The translations under genes were made by a program, and so were the position numbers. A stretch of 64,000 bases of DNA from positions 68,498,306 through 68,562,305 of the forward strand of contig CM068583.1 of the NCBI GenBank assembly GCA_035048485.1, written 5' to 3'. This DNA is from Pteria penguin (taxonomy: Eukaryota > Mollusca > Bivalvia > Pterioida > Pteriidae). Below the pieces are notes generated by a model. That model was not told the DNA's origin. It worked only from the letters and a program-made list of their open reading frames with translations, and did no database searches. Of the stretch, positions 63,721 through 64,000 are shown piece by piece (the stretch's first letter is position 1; each line of letters opens with the position of its first letter).

Positions 63721-64000
63721 GCGATTTTCCCATACTATTGAGTATGATGTTATCTTTCCTTCCTTTTGCAGTTTGATTTGATTTTAAACCTAAAGCCTTC
63801 GGGGTTTATCAGTGTGGCATGTCAATAAGAAAGCTACAGTTTGACATATACTGATACACATAGCAGAAATCTGACAGACACAATAGATAGAAGCATTTAC
63901 CAAAAGATGGTGGCAATAATAATTACAATTATACTTACTTTTGATTTATATCCCATGATGCAACTGTTATAATGTCTTCAAAGGGTTTTTTGTTTTGTAT

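Noticed and set aside
63930..63960. Alternative first exon (ATG GGA TAT AAA TCA AAA then GTAAGT, minus strand)
   Set aside because: A fair donor follows a short frame, but the phase and sequence cannot be tied to exon 2, and it is at the window edge. It could belong to an alternative promoter or another gene.

Overview
The window is eukaryotic genomic DNA and reads as a metazoan, most likely a bivalve or other mollusc. The evidence is AT-rich sequence, small exons with GT-AG introns, tRNA-headed SINEs, and many repeats built around AGGTCA half-sites and GACAGAC/GACGGAC tracts. The species assignment is inference. No prokaryotic gene, CRISPR array or rRNA is present.

One gene fills almost the whole window on the minus strand: a class VI (ATP11-like) P4-ATPase, a phospholipid flippase. 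I placed 26 exons, from a probable short first coding exon near 62,300 to an exon at 13,672. Every junction is GT-AG and the reading frame closes across all of them, giving about 987 codons. The visible protein has the actuator DGET, the phosphorylation loop DKTGTLT, the SSPDEKA and KGAES nucleotide-binding motifs, TGDK, GDGAND, and membrane segments 1 to about 8. The last roughly 140 residues must lie beyond position 1.

The rest is intron and 5' flank, and is unusually rich in tandem and mobile DNA. Positions 1-5,888 are a 53-bp satellite that continues off the left edge and has a higher-order duplication. At 6.3-24.6 kb lie two large copies of a hairpin-ended element, one nested inside a pogo/Tigger-like inverted-repeat element, plus AGGTCA-rich repeats and SINEs. 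At 25-39 kb and 49-50 kb several minisatellites touch exon edges and appear to have been copied out of the exon-intron boundary itself, so that each unit carries a decoy splice site and sometimes a piece of coding sequence. At 31-36 kb are decayed LINE fragments and a 47-bp array. Intron 1 (52-62 kb) holds an inverted pair of a roughly 0.8-kb repeat, a very homogeneous 76-bp array and SINEs.

Two patterns stand out. First, splice-boundary-derived minisatellites occur at five different exons of the same gene. Second, several sequence-unrelated repeat families share one architecture: a short hairpin at the 5' end, tandem units inside, a GACRGAC tract, then a longer hairpin ending in about TAAA. 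That layout resembles Helentron-associated (HINE) or pearl elements. It was recognised by eye, and no database search was possible.
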